A DNA stretch of 64,000 nt, from assembly GCA_022559845.1 (NCBI GenBank), contig CM040123.1:298208642-298272641 (forward strand), read 5' to 3'. Source of the stretch: Amorphophallus konjac (taxonomy: Eukaryota > Streptophyta > Magnoliopsida > Alismatales > Araceae). Below, in pieces: positions 1-10,219 of the stretch. Numbering within the stretch: the first letter of the stretch is position 1; every line of letters begins with the position of its first letter. Both the position numbers and the translations under genes were made by a program. The notes below the pieces were generated by a model. It worked only from the letters and a program-made list of their open reading frames with translations, had not been told where the DNA came from and did not search any database.

Positions 1-529
1 GTTGTTGATCTCCTTCATTCATGAAGGGAGATGGGACTGTGTATAGGATATAGGATTCCTCCCTTGGGACAAATGGACTAAAGTGAGGCTCGGGCGGTAG
101 GGGAAGGAACAAAAGAACCTCCGTGGTGATATGGCCCACGGTGTACACGGAGGTAATGGACCCCAAAGCAGAATGGGTGAAGCTACGACCTATGGGTCGG
201 TCGAAGTCTAGGGCCAACATATGCGTCAACTTCCATTGGCAGTCTAATCCCTGGAGAAGGTCTTCCAAGGTATCTATGTGGTGACTAGACCGAAACGTTG
301 TGTGGAAGGAGTTGACGGGCACTACTTTTAGTGCGGGGTCCATGGATGGGTAGTAAGATGGGGCAGGGACCAAACCTATCCTAAGCCAGCTAAAGAGTGG
401 ATCGACTATGAGTAGCTTTCCCGTTAGAAACACGGGTAGCTCTGACTGAGATGACTCCGAATGAAGATCGATAGGTGAAGCTTCTCCAACCCTTTTGTCC
501 CCTAGGGCTAGAGATGTCTGAGTGGGACA
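1..529 (-). pseudogene. F: stretch downstream of the gag zinc knuckle, probably gag/protease linker
   Basis: Minus-strand translation continues past the gag knuckle in the same direction for about 170 codons with a stop shortly after the knuckle. It has no motif I recognise, and no protease D-[ST]-G triad is visible. In gypsy elements this position is the linker between nucleocapsid and protease. It is listed so that the interval is accounted for, not because a function is seen. Confidence 0.4.
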
Positions 530-1437
530 CTATCCGGCGAAGTGGCCGAACCCCTGGCAGCGATAACAGTGCTGTCGTGACCCACTACGCTCCCTAATAA
601 ATCGGTCCTTACCCTTATCCTCCTGACGGACAGGGGGTGTAGGCAATGGGGCTCTCGTGGGTGGGGTTAGAGGATTCACCATGATGGGGAGAGGACCTTG
701 GGATGGAACCATAGATGGCACCGGGTTGGGACTACCGGTTGCTACCTCCTTAGGCTCATGCTTGGTTTCATCCCGACTAGGAGGTAGGCAAGGGGGAACC
801 AGGGACTCGATATAAGCAAACCTCCTATCCACTCTATCCGAAATGATTTGGAAGAGTTCGACAATGGTGGGGTTTGGAGTAGGAGTAATGTGATGGACTC
901 TCCCGTAATCAACCGGCCTAGGCTTGGGTACTTGAGGGGCTTCTTTCCTCCGGATATGACACACTTGGTTGGAAGTGAGTTGCTGGGGTCGGCTGGAGGT
1001 GTGACCCACGTGGTTAGAAGTAAATGGGTGGGATGGGTTGGAAGGGACCGGATGGGGAAGGTAGACGCTCCTAAGCTCTCTCTTCATGTCCCACCATGAT
1101 TCGATGGGCCATTGCCTCCTAACCTCTCTCAAGCACTCAATGTGGTTCCACTTTTCGGCGGCCTCGTGTAGAAGCCTCTCCTTGGCAAAATAAAATTGCC
1201 CGGCTTCGGATATGGTACAACAATCAAAGTATGTGTCCATGGTGGCCTCCCACTTGAGGTAGTCAACCGGGTCATTGGAGCCATAAAAATCTTAGGCTTC
1301 GGGCCTACGGAAGTGGAGAGGGTGGTTGCCAATCTCAAGGGTGGGCCAACGGTCATATCGCTTGGGCGACCGGGAGTCCATTGGAAACTGGGGACTAAAC
1401 GATGGACATGCCGACACAAAGTGACAAGACAAACCAA
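530..1437 (-). pseudogene. gag: F gag (capsid and CCHC nucleocapsid), frameshifted
   Basis: This encodes a Ty3-gypsy Gag, the structural protein that packages element RNA into virus-like particles in the cytoplasm. Two minus-strand frames share the coding sequence: an upstream segment (1437-1129) containing the phrase for a target molecule split into short segments ending in a tryptophan-rich stretch, and a downstream segment (1240-530). The downstream frame has the capsid helix phrase SWWDMKRELRSVYLPH, a proline-rich linker, and ends in CYRCQGFGHFAG, the start of a CCHC knuckle (C-x2-C-x4-H). The frames overlap near 1240-1300, so a single small indel separates them. A stop follows the knuckle. 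The basis for Gag is the knuckle together with the capsid-like segment. No pol is in the window. Confidence 0.75.
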
Positions 1438-1730
1438 CTGGACACGACCTTAAACACTAATGCAATGTTGGAGTGGGGACTAATGCACACTAAGGACCCT
1501 AGACTTAAACCAAGATCCGGTACCTTGGCAGAGTTACGGGATCCGAAGATCCTCTCGTGCAAGTGTGTGGTCTTCCCGATAGGCGTAGCCTAACATTCGG
1601 ACAACACCTTTTAATATACCGAATAAAGGTATGCGATGCAACCTTGGACCGACTTAAACTTAGACTCGACTTAAATGACTCTTTTTTTATATTTTTGTGG
1701 ACTTAGACACAAAGACTACCCTAGACTCAA

Positions 1731-1745
1731 CTCGCTTTGATACCA
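1731..1745 (-). other. F primer-binding site, initiator tRNA-Met type
   Basis: On the minus strand the bases TGGTATCAAAGCGAG lie two to three bases inside the LTR end. They resemble the TGGTATCAGAGC primer site used by many plant elements, with one change. The position, directly after the LTR terminus CATCA, is what supports the call. Confidence 0.7.
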
Positions 1746-1748
1746 AAT

Positions 1749-4027
1749 TGATGCGGGATGGACACGGGAACCGACTCTAAGTGATGCGGACCTCGGACTC
1801 TAAATGCGGATGCGACCAGCAACATATAACAATGGAGACACTTTGGCCCGACACTAAGCGTTCCTATGGGCTATACGTAGCTAATAGAAACGCAAGCTCA
1901 CTCGTCGTCCTAAGCGAGGGGAAACGCGGATCCGCGCGGCTGAGAAACCGGCAGAGTCAAGGGTGGTCGACTCACTTCCGTGCTCGGATCGAGTCACGAG
2001 ACGGGTCACTCTCTAGCTCACAGCGGTGACATGGACTCATGGGCTAGGTTCCTATCGCACTCAACAGCGGCACACGACCATATGCTAGCTAAGCAAGTAA
2101 ATGTCAAGAAGTCGAGATCGTTACCTCCACGCTCCCGGCATGGGGAAGATAACCCCGGCCAATCCTGTACTCCCGGTTAAACAAATACACTGCGGTACAA
2201 AGATTTGACCCACTCCACGCAGGGAGGTAATAGGTCACATGTGGGGCCCGGGAGTAGCGAGAATTGGGTTGACGGGTAGCATCTTGATGTCGTCCGTCGG
2301 TGTCGAAACCCGCATTTTAGTGCTGTCCGGATGGCACGATCTACGGGTTCGTGGGGCCCACTCGTGGCCCCGTCCTCTGGACCTGACGGAGTGGGTCCCA
2401 CTGTGATGGTGACCTCTAGTGGTGCGCTTCCCTAGATGGCGACCAGGCTGTGACACCGGTCGGAGGCCGATCGGCTCCGATCTCCAAGTCTTGGAGTTGC
2501 TGCCCACGGATCTGTTGCTCCTATTTTGTAGCGCGTGATCCGGCAAGATCTGCTGTTGCGATTGCTCCCGACGTCAGATCGACGTGCAAGAGGTATTGTT
2601 GGAAAGCTCTTTCGAAGTACTTTGATCTAGGGCCATAGAGAAAAATTTGAGCTTCACGGATCTGGCCTTAGTCGATTTTTCAAGTTGCTGTTGGACAGGG
2701 CCTGAAATCTCAGGGCAGTAGAGGAGTTTCCTCAGAACTGCTGTTGACCGCAGGGTAAACTTCCGAATCAGAAGATGAGTTCTTCATGAAAGTTCTATAG
2801 GTGAGCGAGAGGAAAACGGGAATATTTTTTATGTAAGGTTTTGTTAAGATTTGGATGGAGAAAGATATTTTATACTGCAGGGTGGTCGGATCTGGACAGA
2901 GGCAGACAGAACTGAGTGGGATCTGAAAGTGATTTTTAACAAATAGGTGAAGGCCTTTAGAAATTCCACGAAAATTCGTGGGTGGTGGGGATGGTGTACA
3001 GAACCTCCAGTAAAAGTGGGGGCTCATGAAAAAAATCAAGAAGAGGTCCGAAGTGCAAAAACTCAGAGCTACTATGAATCTAGACTGAAAGCTGACAGAT
3101 CTGGAAAGAGGAGATGAACGAAAATGGAAAAATGGAAAATGAAAACTAGAAGCCAAACCAAATTTTTTGGACATGGGGGTGACCTCTGAAACTCACCCTG
3201 AAGATTTGGACTTCAAAAGATTTCGAGGTTGGGAGAAAGAATTCGGGGAAGAAGGGTCTATCCTGGGTGGACAGAACTCCGACGATGACGGTGGCGGTGC
3301 GGCGGCGGCGGCGAGCTTCAAGAACGGATACCGGAGGCGTCTCACCTCAGAATATAGCCATCTCAGCTGCAGAAGGGGGAGAGAGGAGGGGGAGGTCGCA
3401 CAAGGCTGGGGCTCCAAGAAATTTTCTCATAAAATGTATGCATTAATTCTACTCAAAATGAAAATATAAGGTTCTTATAGAAAATACAAAAAGACTAGTT
3501 CTATCCCTAGATCTAGGATTGGTGGGGGGGGGGGAAGAGGGAGTCCACAATTTATTTATCCCATGTGGTTTGGAACAAATAAAATAAGATTTCAATCCTA
3601 ATAAACTATATTATACATGGGGCACCCCCTTGACTTATGTGTTCCAAATTTTGAATTTTGTTACCCTTTGTCCCCCCTTGGTCCAACCCTTCTAGAAGTC
3701 CACCTTGGAGGGTTGACTGACCCCACTTGGGCCCAAGAGCTGAGGTGGATCAATGAGAGAAGGGATGGGGGGGCCCGCGGGACCCAGGTGGTCCCAAATT
3801 ATAAATAAACCCCTTTTACAATCCGAATTACAATCCGAATAAAGCCAAATAAACACACATTACACACAAATAAAATCCTAGTAAATATGATAAATACTAA
3901 GAGTCAAGGAGGAGTCTCCAGACTGTCTCCGAGCCAGATGGAAGTCGATGTAGCTCGAGTGGTGCTCCGCGTATGGTACCGACGGCTCGCCGATTCGTGT
4001 TTCTCGATCGCTCTGGTATCCGCACCA
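1749..4027 (-). repeat. F 5' LTR, about 2.28 kb
   Basis: The LTR runs from TGGTGCGGAT (minus strand, at 4027) to ATCCCGCATCA (at 1749). It holds no convincing gene. On the minus strand an AT-rich TTTATTTATAATTTG stretch near 3795-3810 could be the promoter. An 11-base G run lies near 3524-3534 and a purine-rich, glycine/serine-coding low-complexity stretch near 3290-3320. Open frames in both directions at 2700-3470 do not agree with each other and are taken as chance. The second LTR is outside the window, so the boundaries rest on terminal pairing and primer-site position only. Confidence 0.65.
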
Positions 4028-4199
4028 CAAACAAAATGGGGACCAACCATCTATCATTTTATGGTAAGCATACTTAAGTCTTCTACAAAAGCAAAGAGTT
4101 CAGTTATATGCACGACTCAAACGTGAGATAAAAACTGAACAACGTGGGACACTGCAACAACAAAAAAAATAGAAAAACATAATAATCGCACTTGACTGA

Positions 4200-6003
4200 A
4201 ATAACAGACACATATCTAACACTAATCTCCTAAATTTTAGGATCACTCTTCAACACAGATGCTTGTCCGCTCGACTTCCTGCCAACCACATCCGCATATG
4301 TTTCTCCCACTCCAAATCCTGCATATGAAGCATGGGTGCTGAAAATTAGTTAATTCTCAGCTAGTTTATCGCATCCATCTTCGAGCCCCTCCTTCCATTG
4401 GTGATCTCTTGCCCACTTCTCATGCCACTTGGGATTCTTTGTCCCGAGCTTTCGCTGCTCACTCCCGTGCGCGATCTCTTCAACTGCACACTCAGTTACA
4501 AACCCATCGATGACCCCCTCTACTCCGGCAATCATAATGCCTCTTCTTGCTAGCCTTGGCCCTGCTTTTGACTCATTCCTTCTACCACCACTCACGTGGA
4601 TGATTTTACTCTCGAAGACTTCATAGCATCTTAATTTCCCATGAGGTCTGGTTGCAACATCATGCATCCCTGACTGTAGAGCTGATCTTCCCTTCTGTCA
4701 ACGCCACTCAACGTTCCACTCCTACCAATGCTCTTCTACCTTCTCCTAAACATGCCTTCCTCTGGGAACCATGGTCATGGCACTCAAGGCTGAAGTCATG
4801 GTCGCGGATGGTCTAACTCTGGTGGTCGTAGTCGTGGCAGCAACAATCAGGGTCAGATATGTCACCTCTAAGGTCATCTTGCTAACGCTTAATCGAAGCG
4901 GTACGATCAGCCCACGTTGTATTCGCGTCAATACCTCCCGCCTATGACTTACTATGTGAGCGTGCCTCCCACTGCCACCACAATTGCGTGGAACCCCAAC
5001 TCAAGGGCAACAAATCACATCACTTCGGATGTGCTCCAACTTGGTAATATGGTGCCCTCTGTTGGATCGGACCATGTTCAAATTGGTGATGGGTCAAGTC
5101 TGTCGATAGCGCAGATTGGTGATACCTCTCTTCTTTCATCTGTCCCTCTTGCATTACGTCGTGCGTTGCATGTTCCTTCTATCTCCAAAAATATTATATC
5201 AGTTTGTCAATTTATGCGAAATAATAATGTCTTTTTTGAATTCCATCCTGATGTTGTTTTGGTTAAGGATCGTGCTACGGGAGAGGCTCTTCTCAACGAC
5301 CGGGTCAATAATGGACTTTATCTACTCCACCTCCTTGCTAGATTCTCCATAATTTAGGCTATGATTGGTGAACGGGCATGTCATCATGTGTGGCATGAGC
5401 ATCTTAGCCATCCAACCATGCACATGGTGTTGGATGACGTCTCCAAGCATGGCCTCCCCTTGTTCATTCTCCTTCGAGTTATATCTATTCGGCTTGTCAA
5501 CAAGCCAAGAGTAACAAGTTGTCATTGTCTACATCCTCTGATGTTCAAGACATCCTCTTGAACTTTTATTTCAGATGTTTGGGGCCGGGCCCCAGTGTCG
5601 TCAGTGTCCGGTCATCATTATTATGTAACTTTTATTGATGGCTTTAGCGATTACATTTGGTTATTTCTATTATCTCGCAAATCATGTCTTTGCTGTGTTT
5701 CTTCACTTTCAAAAACATGTCGAGCGCTTCTTTGGCTGCAATATAAAATCTTTTCATTCAGACTGGGGTGGGGAATTTCGTTCCCTATCCCATTACCTGG
5801 ATACCCAAGGTATCACCCATCGTCTAACTTGCCCTCATATGCCAGAACAGAATGGGATGGCTGAGTGCAAGCATAGGCACATAATTGAAACTGCTCCAGC
5901 GTTGTTTCCCACCTCCTCCGTCCCCACCACATATTGGCCTGATGCTGTGACCATGACAGTGTACCTCATTAGCTGCCTACCCTCGCCTCGGCAGGGTCGT
6001 TAC
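4200..6003 (+). pseudogene. Element G: Ty1-copia gag-protease-integrase fragment, Retrofit/Ale-like, heavily decayed
   Basis: This is a plus-strand copia polyprotein broken by several stops and frameshifts. In order: a gag (UBN2-type) segment at about 4260-4680, recognisable by NPAYEAWVLK and the phrase LLASLGPAFDSF; a glycine/arginine/serine-rich stretch and the remains of a knuckle at about 4750-4900; a protease region at 4980-5050 where the catalytic triad D-S-G has become NSRATNHIT; the GAG-pre-integrase segment with WHEHLSHP near 5390; and integrase at 5595-5990 with FIDGFSDYIWLF, then FHSDWGGEF (second catalytic Asp) and PEQNGMAECKHR (catalytic Glu). The integrase stops abruptly at 6003 where E1 begins. 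No reverse transcriptase or LTR of G is visible. The 4028-4200 interval between F and G holds nothing I recognise. Confidence 0.85.
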
Positions 6004-8274
6004 TGTAACGACCCAAGATCCAAGTATCAGAAAAGAGTAGGCGCAACCCAAATCGTGACTCGTCACCCATGAGTCGGGAGGCTCGAAAGGGTTATTTGGA
6101 TGATGTGGAAGCATATAAAAATCTAAAATAATTATAGAACTAAAATGCATAAACTAACTAATGCAAGAAATAATCAATTACATAAATAAATAGCTATATA
6201 GTCCATAATATCCAAGTCCATAAACAAGTATAGTCAACTAAAAGAAAAGTACAAGAACACATGGTATACCCTGCCTCTGGCAAATTGGTAGCTAGACTGG
6301 ACCACCGACACCACGAGGAGCCTCGGAAGTACTATGCGTAAGACACACATCACCTGAAAAATAAAAGGAGGTGAGCCTCATCTCATCGGCTCAGTAGGGG
6401 TCCCGCAGATCCCAACCTCAGAACGATAAATATAACAATGAGATAATAATTAATGTCAATAATAAATGTATAACAGAAGGAAGCAGTAAATAACAATTAA
6501 TGAAATCTACACAAGTACTACAACGCCAGCCTCAAAAGTCATGTGTCACGAATACCTCGGCTACACGAAAGTAAGCTACATCTCGGTCACACATAATAGA
6601 TGACGTAAGACATCCTAGGATGCAACGACGATTGACTAGATGCTCCTCGGACCTAGACTTGCAAGTAAATAAACAGGATGATGAACTCGATGTTGGCCGA
6701 CAGATTCGCGCAGCGCAACCCAAACCAGGGTGACTTGGGGATGGAGGGTTGAGTCTAGGGACCAGACGGTTGCTGGTTAGGGGCATTAGTAGTGCCTAGG
6801 TTGACCCTTACCGTGGATTTGAGCACCCGCCGACAGCTGGGCAGACCACGCTCCTTGAAGGCACGGGTAGTGCTCACTCTCTCTAACCGCGATGGCCACA
6901 CTACGAAGGTGGAATATCACGGCCGGGGGCTCTCTAACCTCTCCGACGGAGCAAAATAAGATACTAAATGAACAAGAATTTGTAGGAAAGGGTAGAGCTC
7001 ACCTGGTCGGCTTGAGATAATCGACCTCGGTCGGAGACGAGGGCGAGCGGGGAAGCATGGGTCGATCCCGCACGTCGCGACGGGGAAGCTTGAGTAGCGA
7101 CCTATTTAGTACAATTCAACTCCTCGAGCAGGAGGGGTGGCTATGGGGTGGGGAAGATGAGATATTATAGAATTATAACTCCACGCAGGGAGGGGCTTTC
7201 AGCCGGCCTGGCCCGGGGAAGGGAATGTAAGACAGAATAACCAATTCTGTCCGGTCTGAATCAGCAGAACATCCGGTTATTGTAGGGGTTGGCGTCCGCT
7301 CCTATGATTGTTGTCGAGGGCGAGGCCAATGCCCAATCTTCCGAGGACGTGGATATGTTGTGCGGTAGGATGGGAAGGCCCTTCTGAGGTCGGGCGGGGC
7401 CGCTACTGGTACTCTGATCACTCTCCTATGCTGGGTGCGCTACTGGTTCGCGGTAGTGGACATCAGTGAAGTCGATTACAAGCGGGCCTCCCGGGGAAGG
7501 AGGGTCGGTGCTGCAGGGTCCTTAGATGGATGTTAGGGCCCTTGAGGAGCTCAAGAAGGCACCTCGGACTTGGGGAGGCAACCGAAAGTAGAGAGTAGGG
7601 TGGAAGATGCAGCGAAGGGACTGGTGCGTCGAGGGAAGACCAATCTTGGTATTTGAGGTACTTTCGGCTGCAATGGCGTGACGGGGAGAGGAAGGATGGC
7701 CCCCAGGTGCTCCTGAGAGGGGAGGTGGTATCCCTGCGCCCAGAGGTGGGGCCAATGCCCATAATGCCCTAGACCACTTGGAGGAAACGATACCCTTGTT
7801 GCTCCCTCTACTTTGGACAGACTGCACCGTGCGGAGTCGCGGAGTTGCAGATGAAGGTGGAACAAGGAGTGACCCACCACAGCCGAGGCTGCAGTAGAGA
7901 AGCTTTCTCTTGACCTCAAGAGAGTGTCCGGAGGAGGGATGGGTCACCCTGGTTGCTGGAATGCCGATGATAAGGCAGAGATGCGATGTTATCCCTGGTG
8001 CGCAGAGGGGTGAGTCAGCAGACAAACAGAGAATATGTGAAGTGGAGAGTGGGGGAGATGAGAGAGAGGGCTGTTGGGAGGGGGAAGAGAGGTAGATGGG
8101 AGGGAGGGGAAATGGCTGTGGAGAAGAGAGGAGGAGTGGAGGTAGGGCTGGTGTGCAAGGGGCAATGGGGGAGGGAGGGTATGGCAGGTTGCGTAGGGAG
8201 GCAAGGGAGGGGGATGTGATTTTTTTTTTGCTTTTGTTTTCTTGAATTTTTTGGTAGCCCAAAGGTGACCTTGG
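6004..8274 (+). mobile_element. Element E1: LTR or LTR fragment of the TGTAACGACCC type
   Basis: It begins TGTAACGACCCAAGATCC, inside the integrase of G. The same opening, with TGTGACGACCC, starts E2 at 63453. Similarity continues through the phrase gagccgggaggctcgaaagg (6073 region and 63523 region) and again at the 'tcccgcag-atcccaacc' segment (6402 region, 63805 region), with an AT-rich divergent stretch between. Openings of this kind are common in plant gypsy LTRs. The right edge is set only by the start of X at 8275; I could not find a matching end or target duplication. Purine-rich low-complexity sequence fills about 7900-8220. No coding domain is recognisable. Confidence 0.6.
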
Positions 8275-10205
8275 TGTTATGTGATCCAGTCGGATCTAGA
8301 GGGGGAGTGAATAGATCATTGTGAAAAGTATGCCCAATTTTAAATTCAATCCGACCACTTACTGAAATGCAGAACAAAGGGACACTAATGTTTCCTAACA
8401 GGATATGCTAAACCAGAATGAGATGATACTCACACAGGATAAAGACATCGCTTAATAAAAAGATGGCTCACACTGAGCCTGGATCGAACACCCAATGGGT
8501 GTGTGTGTGATCACAATGCTTAGAACGCTGGAACTTAAAGACTGTCCCTACACAGGACAACAAAGAAACACTTAAATGCATGTGTACAGCGATCAACTCA
8601 AGATGTGTGTGACAATTTGAACCTATGAATGGGGATAGAAGAAAAGGAACAATCGCACAGGGACAAACCACTGCTCAGTATTTTTAAGGTTGTTCGGTTG
8701 CAAACCCGCAACCTACGTCCACCCCTCATCAAACCTGGTAAGGCTTCACTGATAACTATAAGCTTGACACGAGGACTCAATCCTCACGAGGACACAGTCC
8801 TCATAGCCGATTCACAGCTTCCACATACACATGAGAACACAGTCCTCACCGCTGATTCACAACTTCCCGGGAATGACTTCCCACGCACCCAATGGTGCAG
8901 AGTATCGAAAATGAAAAGGGTAAACCAAAAAGGAAAGCGAAAATAGAATGGAGTACATAATGTAGATCTGGGTGATGATCCAAGAGCTTTACTGAAGAGT
9001 AACTGAATCGAATTTCAGTCTTCCTCAGCTTCGAACTAAGCTTCTGATAGGAATCGGAAGCCGGACTGGTACTCTCCCTCTTTTTCTTCTTCTGTGGCTC
9101 TCAATCTCTTTCTTCATCTTCTTCTACTTCTTCTTTGCTCTCAGACTTTTACTCTTTTTCTTCTTCTCTGCTCTCTCGAATTTCTTCCTTCTTCCTCAGC
9201 AGAGCCGGCTTCTTCCTTCGTAAGAAGCATACTATCGATATATAGTGCAGAAAGGAAATAGATGAGAAGCTTTTTCTGATTGGTCAAGGTCACATAGAAT
9301 ATTCTCTGGCAAAGTCTCTTCTAGAACCTTGGACCATCGATCTGAGTGCCTGCCCAATGATTGGGCCTTGGTCCATGTGCCCAAGAGGGCCCACACTTAA
9401 AGCTCGCAAGTTCCGCCATAAGGGATGTGTCGACACACTGACTTCACTGTGTCGACACAGTTTGCTTGCTGCTGGACAAAAATTGGATGTGTCGACACAC
9501 TGACTTTCATTGTGTCGACAAAGTCTTCTTGTAGCTGGACGATAACTAGCTGGCTAGCACTCTTGCGTCGACTCCACGACTTCATTGAGTCGACCCAGCC
9601 TTTATATGGCCTTGCTGTCATTGAAGCTGTTGGATGCTACTGTTGGTTGTTGCTAGTGCAGCTGGCTTCATGCTTGCATTTGCTATTATTATTGCTAATG
9701 AATACTACTGTTGTTGTTGGATGCTGTTGTTGCATGCTGTTGCTGCTGTTGCTGGCCTTGTTGAAGCATAGTGGATCACCAGTTGGGTCGACCTATCATG
9801 AAGGTTAGGTCGACCCACCTTGACTTCTCATAGCTTGTTTTGTTCTTGTGAACCAAAGTAGGTCGACACACTTCTGATGTGTGTCGACACAATCTTCTTG
9901 TGATTGAAATAAATTGTTCTGGCGAACCATTATAGGTCGACACACTTCCAAGGTGTGTCGACACACTTTCACATATTTGTTTAGCTTGTTTTACCTTTAC
10001 TTTCACCCAACTGTTTAGCTTGCTTTTTCTTGGCACTGACCCAATCTTCTAGACTATTAGTCCTGCATAATGTTATGGAATTTTAACATATTTGGGTCTT
10101 AAATCTAAATTTGATTGTTCAAATAATATCTATTATTTCTTCACATTCATGGCTCAATAAATCAATGAGTCATAGTTAGACATCATCAAAACTAGAGACA
10201 CAACA
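8275..10205 (-). repeat. X 3' LTR, 1931 bp
   Basis: On the minus strand it starts TGTTGTGTCTCTAG and ends CACATAACA. The start matches the start of solo LTR S (TGTTGTGTCTCTG at 22427), followed in both by a 'TTTTGATGATGTC' phrase. Near the end it has the 'ttcactccccctctagatcc' phrase typical of these copia LTRs, also found near the ends of the B and S LTRs. A minus-strand TATATA lies near 9238-9245. The short open frames inside are incidental. The opposite LTR of X is not in the window. Confidence 0.8.
9429..9962. repeat. X LTR: six pairs of GTCGAC sites, 21-23 bp apart within each pair
   Basis: GTCGAC occurs at 9429 and 9451, 9490 and 9513, 9567 and 9589, 9787 and 9809, 9862 and 9883, and 9936 and 9957. 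Start-to-start spacing within pairs is 22, 23, 22, 22, 21 and 21 bp. Many sites sit in the longer palindrome TGTGTCGACACA. They lie in the U3 half of the LTR, upstream (minus strand) of the TATA-like stretch. What they do is unknown. Confidence 0.85.
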
Positions 10206-10219
10206 TTCTACCCCTTTTT
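10206..10219 (-). other. X polypurine tract
   Basis: On the minus strand the purine-rich AAAAAGGGGTAGAA ends exactly where the LTR begins. The same context, a 'ttgatgatgg'-like phrase followed by A5G5, precedes the 3' LTR of B at 44940-44954. This is the expected plus-strand primer for reverse transcription. Confidence 0.75.

Larger units (their letters stand above)
1..4027 (-). mobile_element. Element F: 5' part of a Ty3-gypsy retrotransposon, truncated by the window edge
   Basis: Read on the minus strand, an LTR (4027 down to 1749) is followed by a primer site resembling the 3' end of initiator tRNA-Met, then a gag region running off the left edge of the window. The LTR termini pair imperfectly: ATCCGCACCA at the right edge against TGATGCGGGAT at the left. 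The five bases outside the right edge (CAAAC, 4028-4032) would be the target duplication, but the partner copy lies outside the window. The gag product has a CCHC knuckle and a gypsy-type capsid segment. Everything beyond gag is out of sight, so the lineage is uncertain; chromovirus-like is my best guess from the gag style. Confidence 0.75.

Noticed and set aside
2710..3469. Opposing open frames within the F LTR
   Set aside because: Composition-driven, overlapping on both strands, inside an LTR; no recognisable motif.
4350..4667. Minus-strand 105-codon frame
   Set aside because: It is the shadow of the copia gag segment of G, which is recognisable on the plus strand.
7522..8262. Minus-strand 246-codon frame rich in Pro and Ser
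   Set aside because: The plus strand is a purine-rich low-complexity stretch, which by itself keeps the minus strand open; no domain or start context supports a gene.
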